DNA of 64,000 bases. It comes from Blattabacterium cuenoti. GTDB taxonomy: Bacteria; Bacteroidota; Bacteroidia; Flavobacteriales; Blattabacteriaceae. Positions 56,881 through 64,000 of this stretch are shown here, piece after piece. Below the pieces are notes generated by a model. It did not search any database. It was not told where the DNA came from and saw only the letters and a list, made by a program, of their open reading frames with translations. The position numbers and the translations under genes are program-made. Position 1 is the stretch's first letter; each line of letters starts with the position of its first letter. Where the stretch lies: the NCBI RefSeq assembly GCF_014251235.1, contig NZ_CP059181.1:62001-126000 (forward strand), given 5' to 3'.

Positions 56881-57612
56881 ATGTTTTTAAATATAACAGT
56901 GAAAAAAATAAGAAATGTCATTCCAAATACTTTTACTACATTAAATCTATTTTTTGGATGTGTTTCCCTTACATTATTACAATTAAAAGAATTTGATAAT
57001 TCTGCTATATTTACTCTTTTTTCATTTTTATTTGATTTTTTAGATGGATTTACTTCTAGAATTATAAAAAATAAAAGTAAAATAGGAAAAGAATTAGATT
57101 CTTTAGCCGATATCATTTCTTTTGGTTTAGTTCCATCTATGATAGTTTTTTCTTTATTAAAAGATGAAAGGAAAAAGGCTCTCCCATTTATTGAATGGTT
57201 TTCTTTCTTAATAATTATATCCTCTGCATTTCGATTGGCTGAATTTAACATAACTTCTTCTTTTCGTAAAAAAAATTACGGTTTAACTACTCCAATAAAC
57301 ACATTATTTTTCACTACTTTATCTTTTATCATGAGACATCAAAATACAGGTTATATAAAAACAGTTATTTTAAATCCTATGATCATAGTTTCTCTAATTT
57401 TTTTTTCTTGTTATTTCTTATTATCTAAAATACCAATGTTTTCATTAATTTTTAGTGATTTTTCTTGGAAAAAGAATAAAAAACGTTATTTATTTTTACT
57501 AATAAGTATATTTCTTTTCCTAACTTTACATTTAGTCGCAATACCTTGTATTATTATTTTATACATTATAACCTCAATATATTATAATCAAAGAAAAAAT
57601 TTTCAAACATGA
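56881..57612 (+). CDS. pssA: CDP-diacylglycerol-serine O-phosphatidyltransferase
   Basis: Makes phosphatidylserine, the precursor of phosphatidylethanolamine, 243 residues with about seven membrane helices. The CDP-alcohol phosphatidyltransferase motif is readable as DFLDGFTSRIIKNKSKIGKE followed by LDSLADIISFG, with the three conserved Asp (residues 60, 81 and 85, approximately) and the Gly. The usual DGxxAR is DGFTSR here. It overlaps the exonuclease gene by 4 bp. Confidence 0.9.
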   Translation: MFLNITVKKIRNVIPNTFTTLNLFFGCVSLTLLQLKEFDNSAIFTLFSFLFDFLDGFTSRIIKNKSKIGKELDSLADIISFGLVPSMIVFSLLKDERKKALPFIEWFSFLIIISSAFRLAEFNITSSFRKKNYGLTTPINTLFFTTLSFIMRHQNTGYIKTVILNPMIIVSLIFFSCYFLLSKIPMFSLIFSDFSWKKNKKRYLFLLISIFLFLTLHLVAIPCIIILYIITSIYYNQRKNFQT

Positions 57613-58379
57613 AATTAGAACTTTATCGTCCTATTTGCTTTTTTGATATAGAAGCTACAGGAATAAATATTGGAAAAGATAGGATTATAGAAATATCTAT
57701 ATTAAAAATATATCCTAATGAAAATAAAGAAAATAAAACTTGGCTTATTTTCCCTGGAATTCCCATACCACCACAATCTACGGCTATTCATGGAATAAAA
57801 GATGAAGATGTAGAAGGTAAATTAGAATTTAAAGATGTAGCTCATCATATTTTAAAAATGATTGCTAATTCGGATTTAGCAGGATATAATTCTAATAGAT
57901 TTGACATACCTATTTTAGCAGAAGAAATGTTACGTGCGGGTATCTCCTTCGACATAAAAAAACATAGGACTATAGATGTTCAAGTTATTTTCCATAAAAA
58001 AGAACCTAGAACACTTTCTGCTGCTTATCAATATTATTGTAAAAAAGATCTTAGAAAGGCTCATAGTTCTAAAGCCGATACATTTGCTACTTACGAAATA
58101 TTATTAGCACAATTAGAAAAATATAATGATCTAAAAAATGATGTAAAAAGTTTGAATCAGTTTTCTTACCAGAAGAATATAGCAGATCTTGCTGGTTTTA
58201 TAAAAATAGATGAAAAAGGAAATGAAATATTTAACTTTGGTAAATATAAAGGTCAGAAAGTATATGAAATTTTTGAAAGAGATCCAAATTATTACGGTTG
58301 GATACAAAATTCTGATTTTCCATTATATACTAAAAAAGTATTTACGGGTGTAAAATTACGTAAATTCAATAAAAAATAA
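57609..58379 (+). CDS. DnaQ-like 3'-5' exonuclease with C-terminal DUF3820-like part
   Basis: DEDDh exonuclease of 256 residues. Metal-binding residues lie in FFDIEATGINIG near residue 12, GYNSNRFDIPIL near residue 95, and HSSKADTFATYEIL near residue 151, where the His-x4-Asp pattern is complete. The C-terminal region FNFGKYKGQKVYEIFERDP with GWIQNSDFP resembles DUF3820. The proofreading or repair substrate is not known. It ends directly against the htpG stop. Confidence 0.88.
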   Translation: MKLELYRPICFFDIEATGINIGKDRIIEISILKIYPNENKENKTWLIFPGIPIPPQSTAIHGIKDEDVEGKLEFKDVAHHILKMIANSDLAGYNSNRFDIPILAEEMLRAGISFDIKKHRTIDVQVIFHKKEPRTLSAAYQYYCKKDLRKAHSSKADTFATYEILLAQLEKYNDLKNDVKSLNQFSYQKNIADLAGFIKIDEKGNEIFNFGKYKGQKVYEIFERDPNYYGWIQNSDFPLYTKKVFTGVKLRKFNKK

Positions 58380-60200
58380 TCATTTTGTAAGATCTTTCAT
58401 TTTTTTAGAAATAAAAGAATTTAAATTTTTACCATGAAGTAAATTTTTTGATAAAAAAGTTAGATTTAAAGCTTCTTGAATAATTTCCTTTTGATTTTTT
58501 TCTCTTAAAGCTTTTTTCATTAAAGGATGATTGACATTAACAATTAATTGATAAAATTTATTATCATCATTTTTCAAAATTTCTTTACCTAAAGAATTCA
58601 TTTCCTTCATTCTTCGTAAAAATTCTGGAATTATAATGAAAAAAGGATAGTCTTTTTCAGAAAGATTTTCTAATTGTATAGAAAATTTGTATTCGTCTGT
58701 TAAACAAATATTAATTAAGTTTTTTAAACTTTCTTTTTCCTCTATGGAAAGAGAAGAAATATATTTTTCTTTCCTGTGAATTATTTTATCAAGATGATCT
58801 GAATCTACACGAACAAAAGAAACATTTTTATCATTCATTTCTATTTTTTGAATTAAATGAACGGTTAGTGGACTATCTAAAATTAAAATTTCATAGGATC
58901 TTTCTTCCGCTTGTTTAATAAAACTATATTCCTTTTCTTTATTTGAAGTATAAAGAAATACAATTTTTCCATCCTTATCTATCTGATAGTTTTTTACTTT
59001 ATTTTTTAATTCTTCCAAAGTAAAAAAAACTTTTTTGATTGTAGGATAAAGGAAAAATTTATTTGCTTTTTCGAAAAAGTTAGTATTACTGATCATTCCA
59101 TATTCTACTATTATTCTTATATTTATCCATTTTTTTTGAAAATCAGGCCTATTTTCCTTAAACATGTAATCCAATTTATCTCCAACCTTTCTGGTAATAT
59201 ATTTTGATATATTCTTTACAGAAGAATCTGATTGTAAATGAGAACGAGAAACATTAAGAGGAATATCTGGAGAATCAATAACTCCTTTTAATAGACTCAG
59301 AAAGTCTGGAACAATTCCTTCTAAATTATCTGTGATAAAAACTTGATTTTGGTATAAATGAATTTTATCTCTTTGAAAATCTATTTTTTTCTCTATATTC
59401 GGAAAATATAAAATTCCTGTTAAACGAAAAGGATGATCAATATTCAAATGAATCCAAAATAATGCTTTCTCTAATTGATTTGGATATAATTCATGATAAA
59501 AATCTAGATAATCCTGATCACTTAAGTGTTTAGGATTTTTTTTCCAAGAAGGTGAGATATTATTTATTATTATTTCTTTTTCATAATCTGACGAAAGAGA
59601 AATAACTATAGGCATGAATTTACAATATTTATGTAACATTTTCAAAATTCGATCGTACTCCAGAAATTCTTTATTCTCTTCATTAATAAAAAGAACTATT
59701 TCTGTTCCTCTTTTTCTTTTTTCTATTTCTTTCATAGAAAAATTTGGAGAACCTTCGCAAGACCAGGATATGGAAGGATGATCTTTCCTATAAGATTGTG
59801 TATAAATAATAACCTTTCTAGCCACCATAAAAGAAGAATAAAAACCTAAACCAAAGTGTCCGATAATAGAAGAAGACGAATTTTGATATTGTTGTATAAA
59901 TTCTTCTGCCCCAGAGAAAGCAATTTGATTAATATATTTTTCTACTTCTTTTTTTGTCATTCCAATTCCATTATCACTAATACGAATAGTTTGATTTTTT
60001 TTATCAATTTGAATTTTAATTTGAAAATTATCGACAAAATCTTCTATTTTTCCTAATTCTACTAAAATTTTCAATTTTAAAACAGCATCTGTTGCATTGG
60101 AAACTAATTCACGTAAAAAAATTTCCTGATCTGAATAAAGAAATCTTTTGATAATAGGAAAAATATTATCTGAAGTAACACTAATTTTATCTTTTTCCAT
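58380..60200 (-). CDS. htpG: Molecular chaperone HtpG (Hsp90)
   Basis: ATP-dependent chaperone of 606 residues from the ATG at 60200. An upstream TTG (60233) would add 11 residues with no homology, so MEKDKISVTSDN is taken as the start. The GHKL ATPase motifs are ELVSNATDAVLKL, ISDNGIGMTKKEV, and GHFGLGFYSSFMVA. The middle-domain Arg is in the region PLNVSRSHLQSD. It is downstream of ftsY across an 81-bp spacer, which contains a GACAT-A-ATGTC palindrome. Confidence 0.95.
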   Translation of the reverse strand: MEKDKISVTSDNIFPIIKRFLYSDQEIFLRELVSNATDAVLKLKILVELGKIEDFVDNFQIKIQIDKKNQTIRISDNGIGMTKKEVEKYINQIAFSGAEEFIQQYQNSSSSIIGHFGLGFYSSFMVARKVIIYTQSYRKDHPSISWSCEGSPNFSMKEIEKRKRGTEIVLFINEENKEFLEYDRILKMLHKYCKFMPIVISLSSDYEKEIIINNISPSWKKNPKHLSDQDYLDFYHELYPNQLEKALFWIHLNIDHPFRLTGILYFPNIEKKIDFQRDKIHLYQNQVFITDNLEGIVPDFLSLLKGVIDSPDIPLNVSRSHLQSDSSVKNISKYITRKVGDKLDYMFKENRPDFQKKWINIRIIVEYGMISNTNFFEKANKFFLYPTIKKVFFTLEELKNKVKNYQIDKDGKIVFLYTSNKEKEYSFIKQAEERSYEILILDSPLTVHLIQKIEMNDKNVSFVRVDSDHLDKIIHRKEKYISSLSIEEKESLKNLINICLTDEYKFSIQLENLSEKDYPFFIIIPEFLRRMKEMNSLGKEILKNDDNKFYQLIVNVNHPLMKKALREKNQKEIIQEALNLTFLSKNLLHGKNLNSFISKKMKDLTK

Positions 60201-60281
60201 ATTTATACTAAGAATTTTTGATAGAAACAACAAAGATTATACCATTCACATCTATCAGACATTATGTCAGTTATTTATATT

Positions 60282-61241
60282 TTATTCAGGAAAAAAAGAA
60301 TCAATAAATTTTTCTCCATCAAATTTTTTTAGATCTCTAATTTTCTCTCCTATTCCAACATATTTAATAGGAATTTTAAATTGATCCATAATTCCTAAAA
60401 CCATACCTCCTTTAGCAGTTCCTTCTATCTTTGTTAAGATGATGGAAGTTACTTTAACGAAAGTAATAAATTTTCTTACTTGTTCAAAAGAATTTTGTCC
60501 TGTTGATGCATCTAAAACAAGCATAACTTCATGAGGTGCATTAGGTATAACTCTTTTTAAAACTCTACTAATTTTAGATAATTCTTCCATAAGACCTACC
60601 CGATTTTGAAATCTTCCCGCAGTATCGATTAATACTACGTCTATTTTTTTAGATTTAGCAGATTGTAATGTATCATATGCAACAGAAGCAGGATCCGCAT
60701 ACATATGTTGTTTAATCAATGGAACATTAACTAAATTTGACCATATTTCAAGTTGGTTTATAGCAGCAGCACGATATGTATCTGCAGCTCCTATAATTAA
60801 ATTCAAACCTTTTTTTTTTAAAAGGAAGGCTAATTTACCAATCGTAGTAGTTTTTCCAACTCCATTGACTCCAATCATAATAATAACATATGGTTTGTTT
60901 TTTTCATCTTCTACTTTATCTTCCAGACATTTATTTTTTATATCCATAAATAGAAGCTTCATTTCTTCTTTGAGAAGTTTATATAAATATTTTATATCTA
61001 CTACGTTATTTTTAACGTCTTGAACTTTCTTTTCAAGATTATTAATAATTTTTATAGTTGTTTTTATTCCTACATCAGAAGATAATAATATTTCTTCAAC
61101 ATGATCAAAAAAATCTGTATCTAATTTTTTTTTTCCACTAGCAGAAAATAAATTTCTAATCCTAGAAAAAAAAGTTTCTCTAGTTTTTTTCAATTCACGA
61201 TGAAATGTTATATTATCTTCTTTTCTTTCATATTTTTTCAT
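60282..61241 (-). CDS. ftsY: Signal recognition particle receptor FtsY
   Basis: SRP receptor GTPase that delivers ribosomes making membrane proteins to SecYEG, 319 residues. The G motifs are visible: GVNGVGKTTTIGKLA near residue 125, DTYRAAAINQLE, DTAGRFQNRVGLMEEL, TKIEGTAKGG, and GIGEKIRDLKKFD. The acidic A domain of E. coli FtsY is missing, as in many small forms. It is the last gene of the order rpmB-rpmG-DUF4295-ftsY, 47 bp from DUF4295. Confidence 0.94.
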   Translation of the reverse strand: MKKYERKEDNITFHRELKKTRETFFSRIRNLFSASGKKKLDTDFFDHVEEILLSSDVGIKTTIKIINNLEKKVQDVKNNVVDIKYLYKLLKEEMKLLFMDIKNKCLEDKVEDEKNKPYVIIMIGVNGVGKTTTIGKLAFLLKKKGLNLIIGAADTYRAAAINQLEIWSNLVNVPLIKQHMYADPASVAYDTLQSAKSKKIDVVLIDTAGRFQNRVGLMEELSKISRVLKRVIPNAPHEVMLVLDASTGQNSFEQVRKFITFVKVTSIILTKIEGTAKGGMVLGIMDQFKIPIKYVGIGEKIRDLKKFDGEKFIDSFFPE

Positions 61242-61288
61242 GTTTCACGATGATTGAATGTATTCAGAATGAATAATCATTAAATTAA

Positions 61289-61441
61289 TTAGTTATTAAA
61301 ATAATCTTTAATTTCTTTTTCACTTAAAATTTTTTTTTCAAAAGAATAAGAATCAGATTTATCTGATTTAATTATTCTAATAGCCAATATTTTTTTTTGA
61401 GAATTTTTCTTTGTTTTATTTTCTATAACTTTTTTAGACAT
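61289..61441 (-). CDS. DUF4295 family small protein
   Basis: A 50-residue basic protein, starting MSKKVIENKTKKNSQKKILA and ending DYFNN, with the middle AIRIIKSDKSDSYSFEKKIL. The family pattern KMVKSPKTGAYTF aligns with this. It sits between rpmG and ftsY exactly as in other Bacteroidetes, with 6 bp to rpmG. Its small size, charge and position suggest a ribosome-linked role, but the function is unknown. Confidence 0.85.
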   Translation of the reverse strand: MSKKVIENKTKKNSQKKILAIRIIKSDKSDSYSFEKKILSEKEIKDYFNN

Positions 61442-61447
61442 TTTTAT

Positions 61448-61630
61448 TTATTTAATTTCCTTATGTATAGTATATTTTTTCAATATAGGATTATACTTTT
61501 TTAATTCTATTCTATTTGGAGAATTTTTTTTATTCTTAGTTGTTGTGTATCTAGAAATTCCAGAAATACCACTTTTTCTTTGTTCAGTACATTCCAATAT
61601 AATTTGAATTCGATTTCCTTTTTTTCCCAT
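61448..61630 (-). CDS. rpmG: 50S ribosomal protein L33
   Basis: Ribosomal protein of 60 residues. The flavobacterial pattern [31 protein letters not shown] and [17 protein letters not shown] is intact. Only one Cys remains, so this is the zinc-free form. The 5' end of the gene is repeated directly upstream as a 70-bp tandem duplication (second ATG at 61700), so translation could also begin in the decoy copy and yield a 38-residue frame-shifted peptide. Confidence 0.95.
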   Translation of the reverse strand: MGKKGNRIQIILECTEQRKSGISGISRYTTTKNKKNSPNRIELKKYNPILKKYTIHKEIK

Positions 61631-61712
61631 GATAATAATAATTTTTTCTTTGTTCAGTACATTCTAATATAATTTGAATTTGATTTCCTTTTTTTTCCAT
61701 GACAATAATAAT
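61573..61712. repeat. 70-bp tandem duplication covering the start of rpmG
   Basis: Bases 61573-61642 and 61643-61712 are two copies in direct tandem with four differences in 70 (about 94% identity); the first 12 bases repeat once more at 61713-61724. On the minus strand each copy holds 12 bp upstream, the ATG and about 55 bp of rpmG. Because 70 is not a multiple of three, rpmB reads through the outer copy in a different frame. Confidence 0.95.
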
Positions 61713-61992
61713 TTTTTCTTTGTTTTTTATTTTTATGTTTATGTGTATGTTTATGTTTATGTGTATGTTTTTTATATTTAAAACGTTTTAAAGCGTTTTC
61801 TATTCCTATTTTATTAATAATTTTAATAGCATAGGTGCAAATTCTTAATTTGATCCATTTTTTTTCTTTTTCTAAAAAAAAACGTTTTTTACATAAATTT
61901 ATATTAAAACGACGTTTGCTTTTATTATTAGCATGAGATATTCTATATCCTATCATTGCTTTTTTACCTGTTAGTTCACATATTTTTGACAT
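61654..61992 (-). CDS. rpmB: 50S ribosomal protein L28 with a novel C-terminal extension
   Basis: Large-subunit ribosomal protein. Residues 1 to about 75 match flavobacterial L28 ([57 protein letters not shown]). The usual end is near residue 77, but here the frame runs on to 112. The extra part is a His/Thr/Lys repeat ([15 protein letters not shown]) coded by two perfect 18-bp units, followed by a stretch that is the duplicated rpmG start read in the wrong frame ([19 protein letters not shown]). The added tail is very basic and may be tolerated on the ribosome surface. Confidence 0.93.
   Translation of the reverse strand: MSKICELTGKKAMIGYRISHANNKSKRRFNINLCKKRFFLEKEKKWIKLRICTYAIKIINKIGIENALKRFKYKKHTHKHKHTHKHKNKKQRKNYYCHGKKRKSNSNYIRMY
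61732..61767. repeat. Two perfect 18-bp tandem units in the rpmB 3' end
   Basis: TTTATGTTTATGTGTATG is repeated twice with no difference (61732-61749 and 61750-61767). On the minus strand each unit encodes HTHKHK. It is in frame (18 bp), so copy-number change would lengthen or shorten the L28 tail without a frameshift. Confidence 0.95.
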
Positions 61993-62006
61993 AATTATTT
62001 TTTTAC

Positions 62007-62014
62007 TAACTTTG
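62007..62014 (+). promoter_or_regulatory. Possible -7 box for yebC
   Basis: TAACTTTG fits TAnnTTTG, and a TTTG at 61985-61988 lies 18 bp upstream, close to the expected -33 spacing. It would give an untranslated leader of about 94 nt that includes the hairpin at 62053-62088. Confidence 0.4.
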
Positions 62015-62052
62015 TTTTTTCATCGTAAGATACAATAAATTCTTTTTTTATT

Positions 62053-62088
62053 ACTTTACTTTAAGTAGTTAAAAACTAAAAGTAAAGT
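62053..62088. promoter_or_regulatory. Long inverted repeat between rpmB and yebC
   Basis: ACTTTACTTT (62053-62062) pairs with AAAGTAAAGT (62079-62088), and inside it TAGTT (62066-62070) pairs with AACTA (62074-62078) over a 3-nt loop. That gives 15 bp with a 3-nt bulge. It has no T-tract like a simple terminator and sits in the spacer between two divergent genes, so it could be a leader structure, a binding site, or chance in AT-rich DNA. Confidence 0.5.
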
Positions 62089-62115
62089 GTAAAAACTTTT
62101 ATAGTAAATATTTAC

Positions 62116-62844
62116 ATGTCAGGACACAGTAAATGGGCTAATATACAACATAAGAAATCCAATAAAGATTTTAGAAAATCTAAAATTTTCTCTAAAATTA
62201 TTAAAGAAATTTTTATTGCAGTTAAAGAATCTGGTAAAAATAGAGTTTCTTTCCGTTTAAAAAAAGCGATACTAAATGCAAAATCTTTCAATATACCAAA
62301 AAATACTATAGAAAGAACGATACAAAAAGCTTTACAAGTTAATAAAAACAATATTTTATATTTAGAAGGACAATTTCATGAAATTAGTTTGATTATAGAA
62401 TGCTTAACAGATAATCATATTAGAACCACTTCAGATATAAAAATTATCCTAAATAAAAAAGGAGGAAGATTATGTCGTTATGGAGAATTAAATCATTTAT
62501 TTAATCGTATAGTTTGTTTTTCTATAGAGAAGAAATATTTTCGTTCTTCTATTGAAGATTTCGAACTTATGGCAATAGACTACGGAGCTAAAGATTTTTT
62601 AAGAGATGATTATTATTTACATATATACACTGATTTTGAATCCTTTGGAAGGATGAAAAAATATTTAGATAAAATGAATAATTTTTACAATTATCTAATT
62701 AAATATTTAGCCGTACATCCTAAATATATTTCAGATAAATATAGGAAAAAAATATTGGATATAATAGAAAAACTAAAAGAACATGAAGATGTCAAAAAAA
62801 TTTACTCTAATATGAAAGTATTAGAAAAAAATAATAAAGTATAA
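62116..62844 (+). CDS. yebC: YebC/PmpR family protein
   Basis: Conserved protein of 242 residues, known as a DNA-binding regulator and more recently linked to translation of difficult (proline-rich) stretches. The N-terminus MSGHSKWANIQHKKSNKDF and the segments KIFSKIIKEIFIAV and NAKSFNIPKNTIERTI are diagnostic. The middle and C-terminal part is less conserved than in other genomes (no clean GGxLG-type motif: NKKGGRLCRYGELNHLF). Its stop codon lies inside the predicted P1 helix of rnpB. Confidence 0.9.
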   Translation: MSGHSKWANIQHKKSNKDFRKSKIFSKIIKEIFIAVKESGKNRVSFRLKKAILNAKSFNIPKNTIERTIQKALQVNKNNILYLEGQFHEISLIIECLTDNHIRTTSDIKIILNKKGGRLCRYGELNHLFNRIVCFSIEKKYFRSSIEDFELMAIDYGAKDFLRDDYYLHIYTDFESFGRMKKYLDKMNNFYNYLIKYLAVHPKYISDKYRKKILDIIEKLKEHEDVKKIYSNMKVLEKNNKV

Positions 62845-63159
62845 CGTCCTATCGCGTTGAATTATTTAATAAATTTATTATTAAATTTATTTAATGAGGA
62901 AAGTCCGGACACCATAGAGCGGTACAATGGATAACATCCATACATCGAAAGATGAGGAATAGTGCAACAGAAAGAATGTACAGGTACGCTGTAGTGAAAT
63001 CATGTAAACTCTGTACGGTGAAATGCCATGTATACCGGAAAACTTGCTCGGTTGATACCGGGGGGTAGGCAGAAAGAGATTATGGGTAACCTTATATCCT
63101 AGATAAATGATAGGATTCAAAAAATAGAAACAGAATCCGGCTTATAGTTTTACTTTATT
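62833..63159 (+). ncRNA. rnpB: RNase P RNA
   Basis: Catalytic RNA of RNase P that trims tRNA 5' ends. The universally conserved 5' segment GAGGAAAGTCCGGACACC (from 62894) and 3' segment ACAGAATCCGGCTTATAG (from 63130) are both present. P2-like pairing is CTAT with ATAG. The bases just outside, AATAAAGTATAAC (62833-62845) and GTTTTACTTTATT (63147-63159), pair at 12 of 13 positions and form P1. Thus the 5' end overlaps the last codons of yebC. The loop region has GGGGGTAGGCAGAAAGAG near 63060. The exact ends are inferred. Confidence 0.92.
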
Positions 63160-63164
63160 ATTTT

Positions 63165-63252
63165 GGAGAGGTGGCCGAGAGGATGAAGGCGCACGCTTGG
63201 AAAGCGTGTACACAAAATAGAAGTGTCAAGGGTTCGAATCCCTTTCTCTCCG
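63165..63252 (+). tRNA. tRNA-Ser (anticodon GGA)
   Basis: Acceptor GGAGAGG pairs with TCTCTCC (one G-U), the anticodon stem is CACGC/GCGTG with loop TTGGAAA (anticodon GGA, reads UCC and UCU), a long variable arm follows, and the T-arm contains GGTTCGAATCC. Length is 88 nt with discriminator G. It starts only 5 bp after the end of rnpB and no CCA is encoded. Confidence 0.95.
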
Positions 63253-63260
63253 CGAAAAAA

Positions 63261-64000
63261 TTAATATTTTTCTATATCTTTTAGTTTTTTCTCTATTAAA
63301 TTTTTCCTAACACCCATAACTATGTCTATATCTTTAGATGCATCTTGTATTTTATCCTGTACTTGATGAAGTAAAAGTCCAAATTTTGTAAATTCTTTTT
63401 TCACAGTTTCTAAAACTTTCCAAACTTCGGAACTCCTTTTCTGAATAGCTAGAGTACGAAATCCTATTTGCAAACTGTTTAACATAGCAGCTAATGTAGA
63501 CGGCCCTGTTATAACTATTTTATACTTTCTTAAAAGTTCTTCTAATAGACTAGAATTTTTAACAATTTCCGCATATATACCTTCAAAAGGTAAAAATAAA
63601 ATAGCAAAATCAGTAGTATTTGGAGGATCTATATATTTCTCCATAATATTTTTAGACATTTTTTTAAGAACGGATATCATATTTTTTTTAGCTATTTCTA
63701 GTTTTTCTTTTTTTCCTAAACTATAAGCTAATTGTAATTTTTCATAAGTTTCTTTTGGAAATTTTACATCAATGGGCAACCAGACAGTATTCCCTTTTCC
63801 AAGTCCTGGAAGTTTAATTGCAAATTCTACAACATAGTTGGTACTAGATTTAGTCACAACATTACACGCATATTGTTCTGGAGAAAGAATTTGTTGCAAA
63901 AGCATAGATAACTGCATTTCACTAAAACTTCCACATATTTTCACATGATTTAAAGTTCTTTTTAAAGCATTTACATCTTGTGCTAAATTTTTCATATCCC
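63261..64000 (-). CDS. rmuC: DNA recombination protein RmuC, C-terminal part (cut by window edge)
   Basis: RmuC is a protein thought to limit recombination between repeats, with a nuclease-like domain. At least 246 residues are visible; the frame is open to the right window edge, so the start is outside and the ATG at 63995 is not assumed to be real. The RmuC core is recognisable: SFSEMQLSMLLQQILSPEQY, LPIDVKFPKETYEKL, FAILFLPFEGIYAEIV and KIVITGPSTLAAMLNSLQIG. In a genome with few repeats its value may lie in chromosome stability. Confidence 0.88.
   Translation of the reverse strand, partial: DMKNLAQDVNALKRTLNHVKICGSFSEMQLSMLLQQILSPEQYACNVVTKSSTNYVVEFAIKLPGLGKGNTVWLPIDVKFPKETYEKLQLAYSLGKKEKLEIAKKNMISVLKKMSKNIMEKYIDPPNTTDFAILFLPFEGIYAEIVKNSSLLEELLRKYKIVITGPSTLAAMLNSLQIGFRTLAIQKRSSEVWKVLETVKKEFTKFGLLLHQVQDKIQDASKDIDIVMGVRKNLIEKKLKDIEKY

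Noticed and set aside
61573-61767. CRISPR-like array
   Set aside because: The repeats are direct tandem copies without spacers and no cas genes are present.
62887-63120. 77-residue minus-strand ORF opposite the RNase P RNA
   Set aside because: The sequence is fully explained by rnpB on the plus strand.

Overview
This window looks like part of the chromosome of a strongly reduced, AT-rich member of Bacteroidetes/Flavobacteriales, most likely a Blattabacterium-type cockroach endosymbiont. The lineage evidence is an alternative complex III operon (actA-F), GldE, a DUF3127 protein, a DUF4295 protein beside rpmB-rpmG-ftsY, a GYDIA-type GHMP kinase, an F-ATPase operon without atpD/atpC, zinc-free L33, TAnnTTTG promoter boxes and almost no Shine-Dalgarno sequences. 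The reduction evidence is tiny spacers, overlapping genes, long poly-A/T runs, truncated proteins and no insertion sequences, prophage, CRISPR or plasmid genes. The species name is an inference, because no database search was possible.

Layout. Bases 1-8509 hold the 3' part of dnaX, a ClpC without its N domain, a frameshifted nth, and a minus-strand run of DUF3127, an SPFH protein, SufT and two M16 peptidases. Bases 8619-16757 are the actABCDEF respiratory operon. Then come a K+ uptake pair, tsaB, nadE, folE, cysS and a trans-sulfuration enzyme (16800-24276); atpB-E-F-H-A-G (24381-29249); trpS, grpE-dnaJ and mnmA; and ilvD-B-N-C (33572-38340), which is preceded by what looks like a leader-peptide attenuator. 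From 38377 follow tRNA-Leu(GAG), dapB, lepB, a rhomboid protease, mutL, a TPR membrane protein with a poly-A frameshift, gldE, mutY, HU, a 30-residue basic protein, rng, tRNA-Leu(UAG), gltA, a GHMP kinase, fabD, tatD, fumC, a DUF4834-like small protein, an FtsB-like protein, mnmG, ybeY, pssA, a DnaQ-like exonuclease, htpG, ftsY, DUF4295, rpmG, rpmB, yebC, rnpB, tRNA-Ser(GGA) and the 3' part of rmuC, which runs off the right edge.

How the genes work together. ActA-F take electrons from menaquinol and the F-ATPase uses the resulting ion gradient. GltA and FumC belong to the TCA cycle. IlvD/B/N/C and DapB supply branched-chain amino acids and lysine or diaminopimelate, as expected of a nutritional symbiont. 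The rest is core information processing, protein quality control, envelope and cofactor upkeep.

I saw no defence, toxin, secretion or otherwise new gene system. The most interesting signals are small: two genes broken at identical 10-A runs that each need one extra A; an ilv attenuator with Leu codons in the terminator stem; a sigma-54-type promoter beside a perfect palindrome upstream of grpE-dnaJ; a 70-bp tandem duplication of the start of rpmG that has given L28 a His/Lys-rich tail; loss of the Fe-S cysteines in Nth; degenerate ATPase motifs in DnaX; and an rnpB whose P1 helix overlaps the stop codon of yebC.
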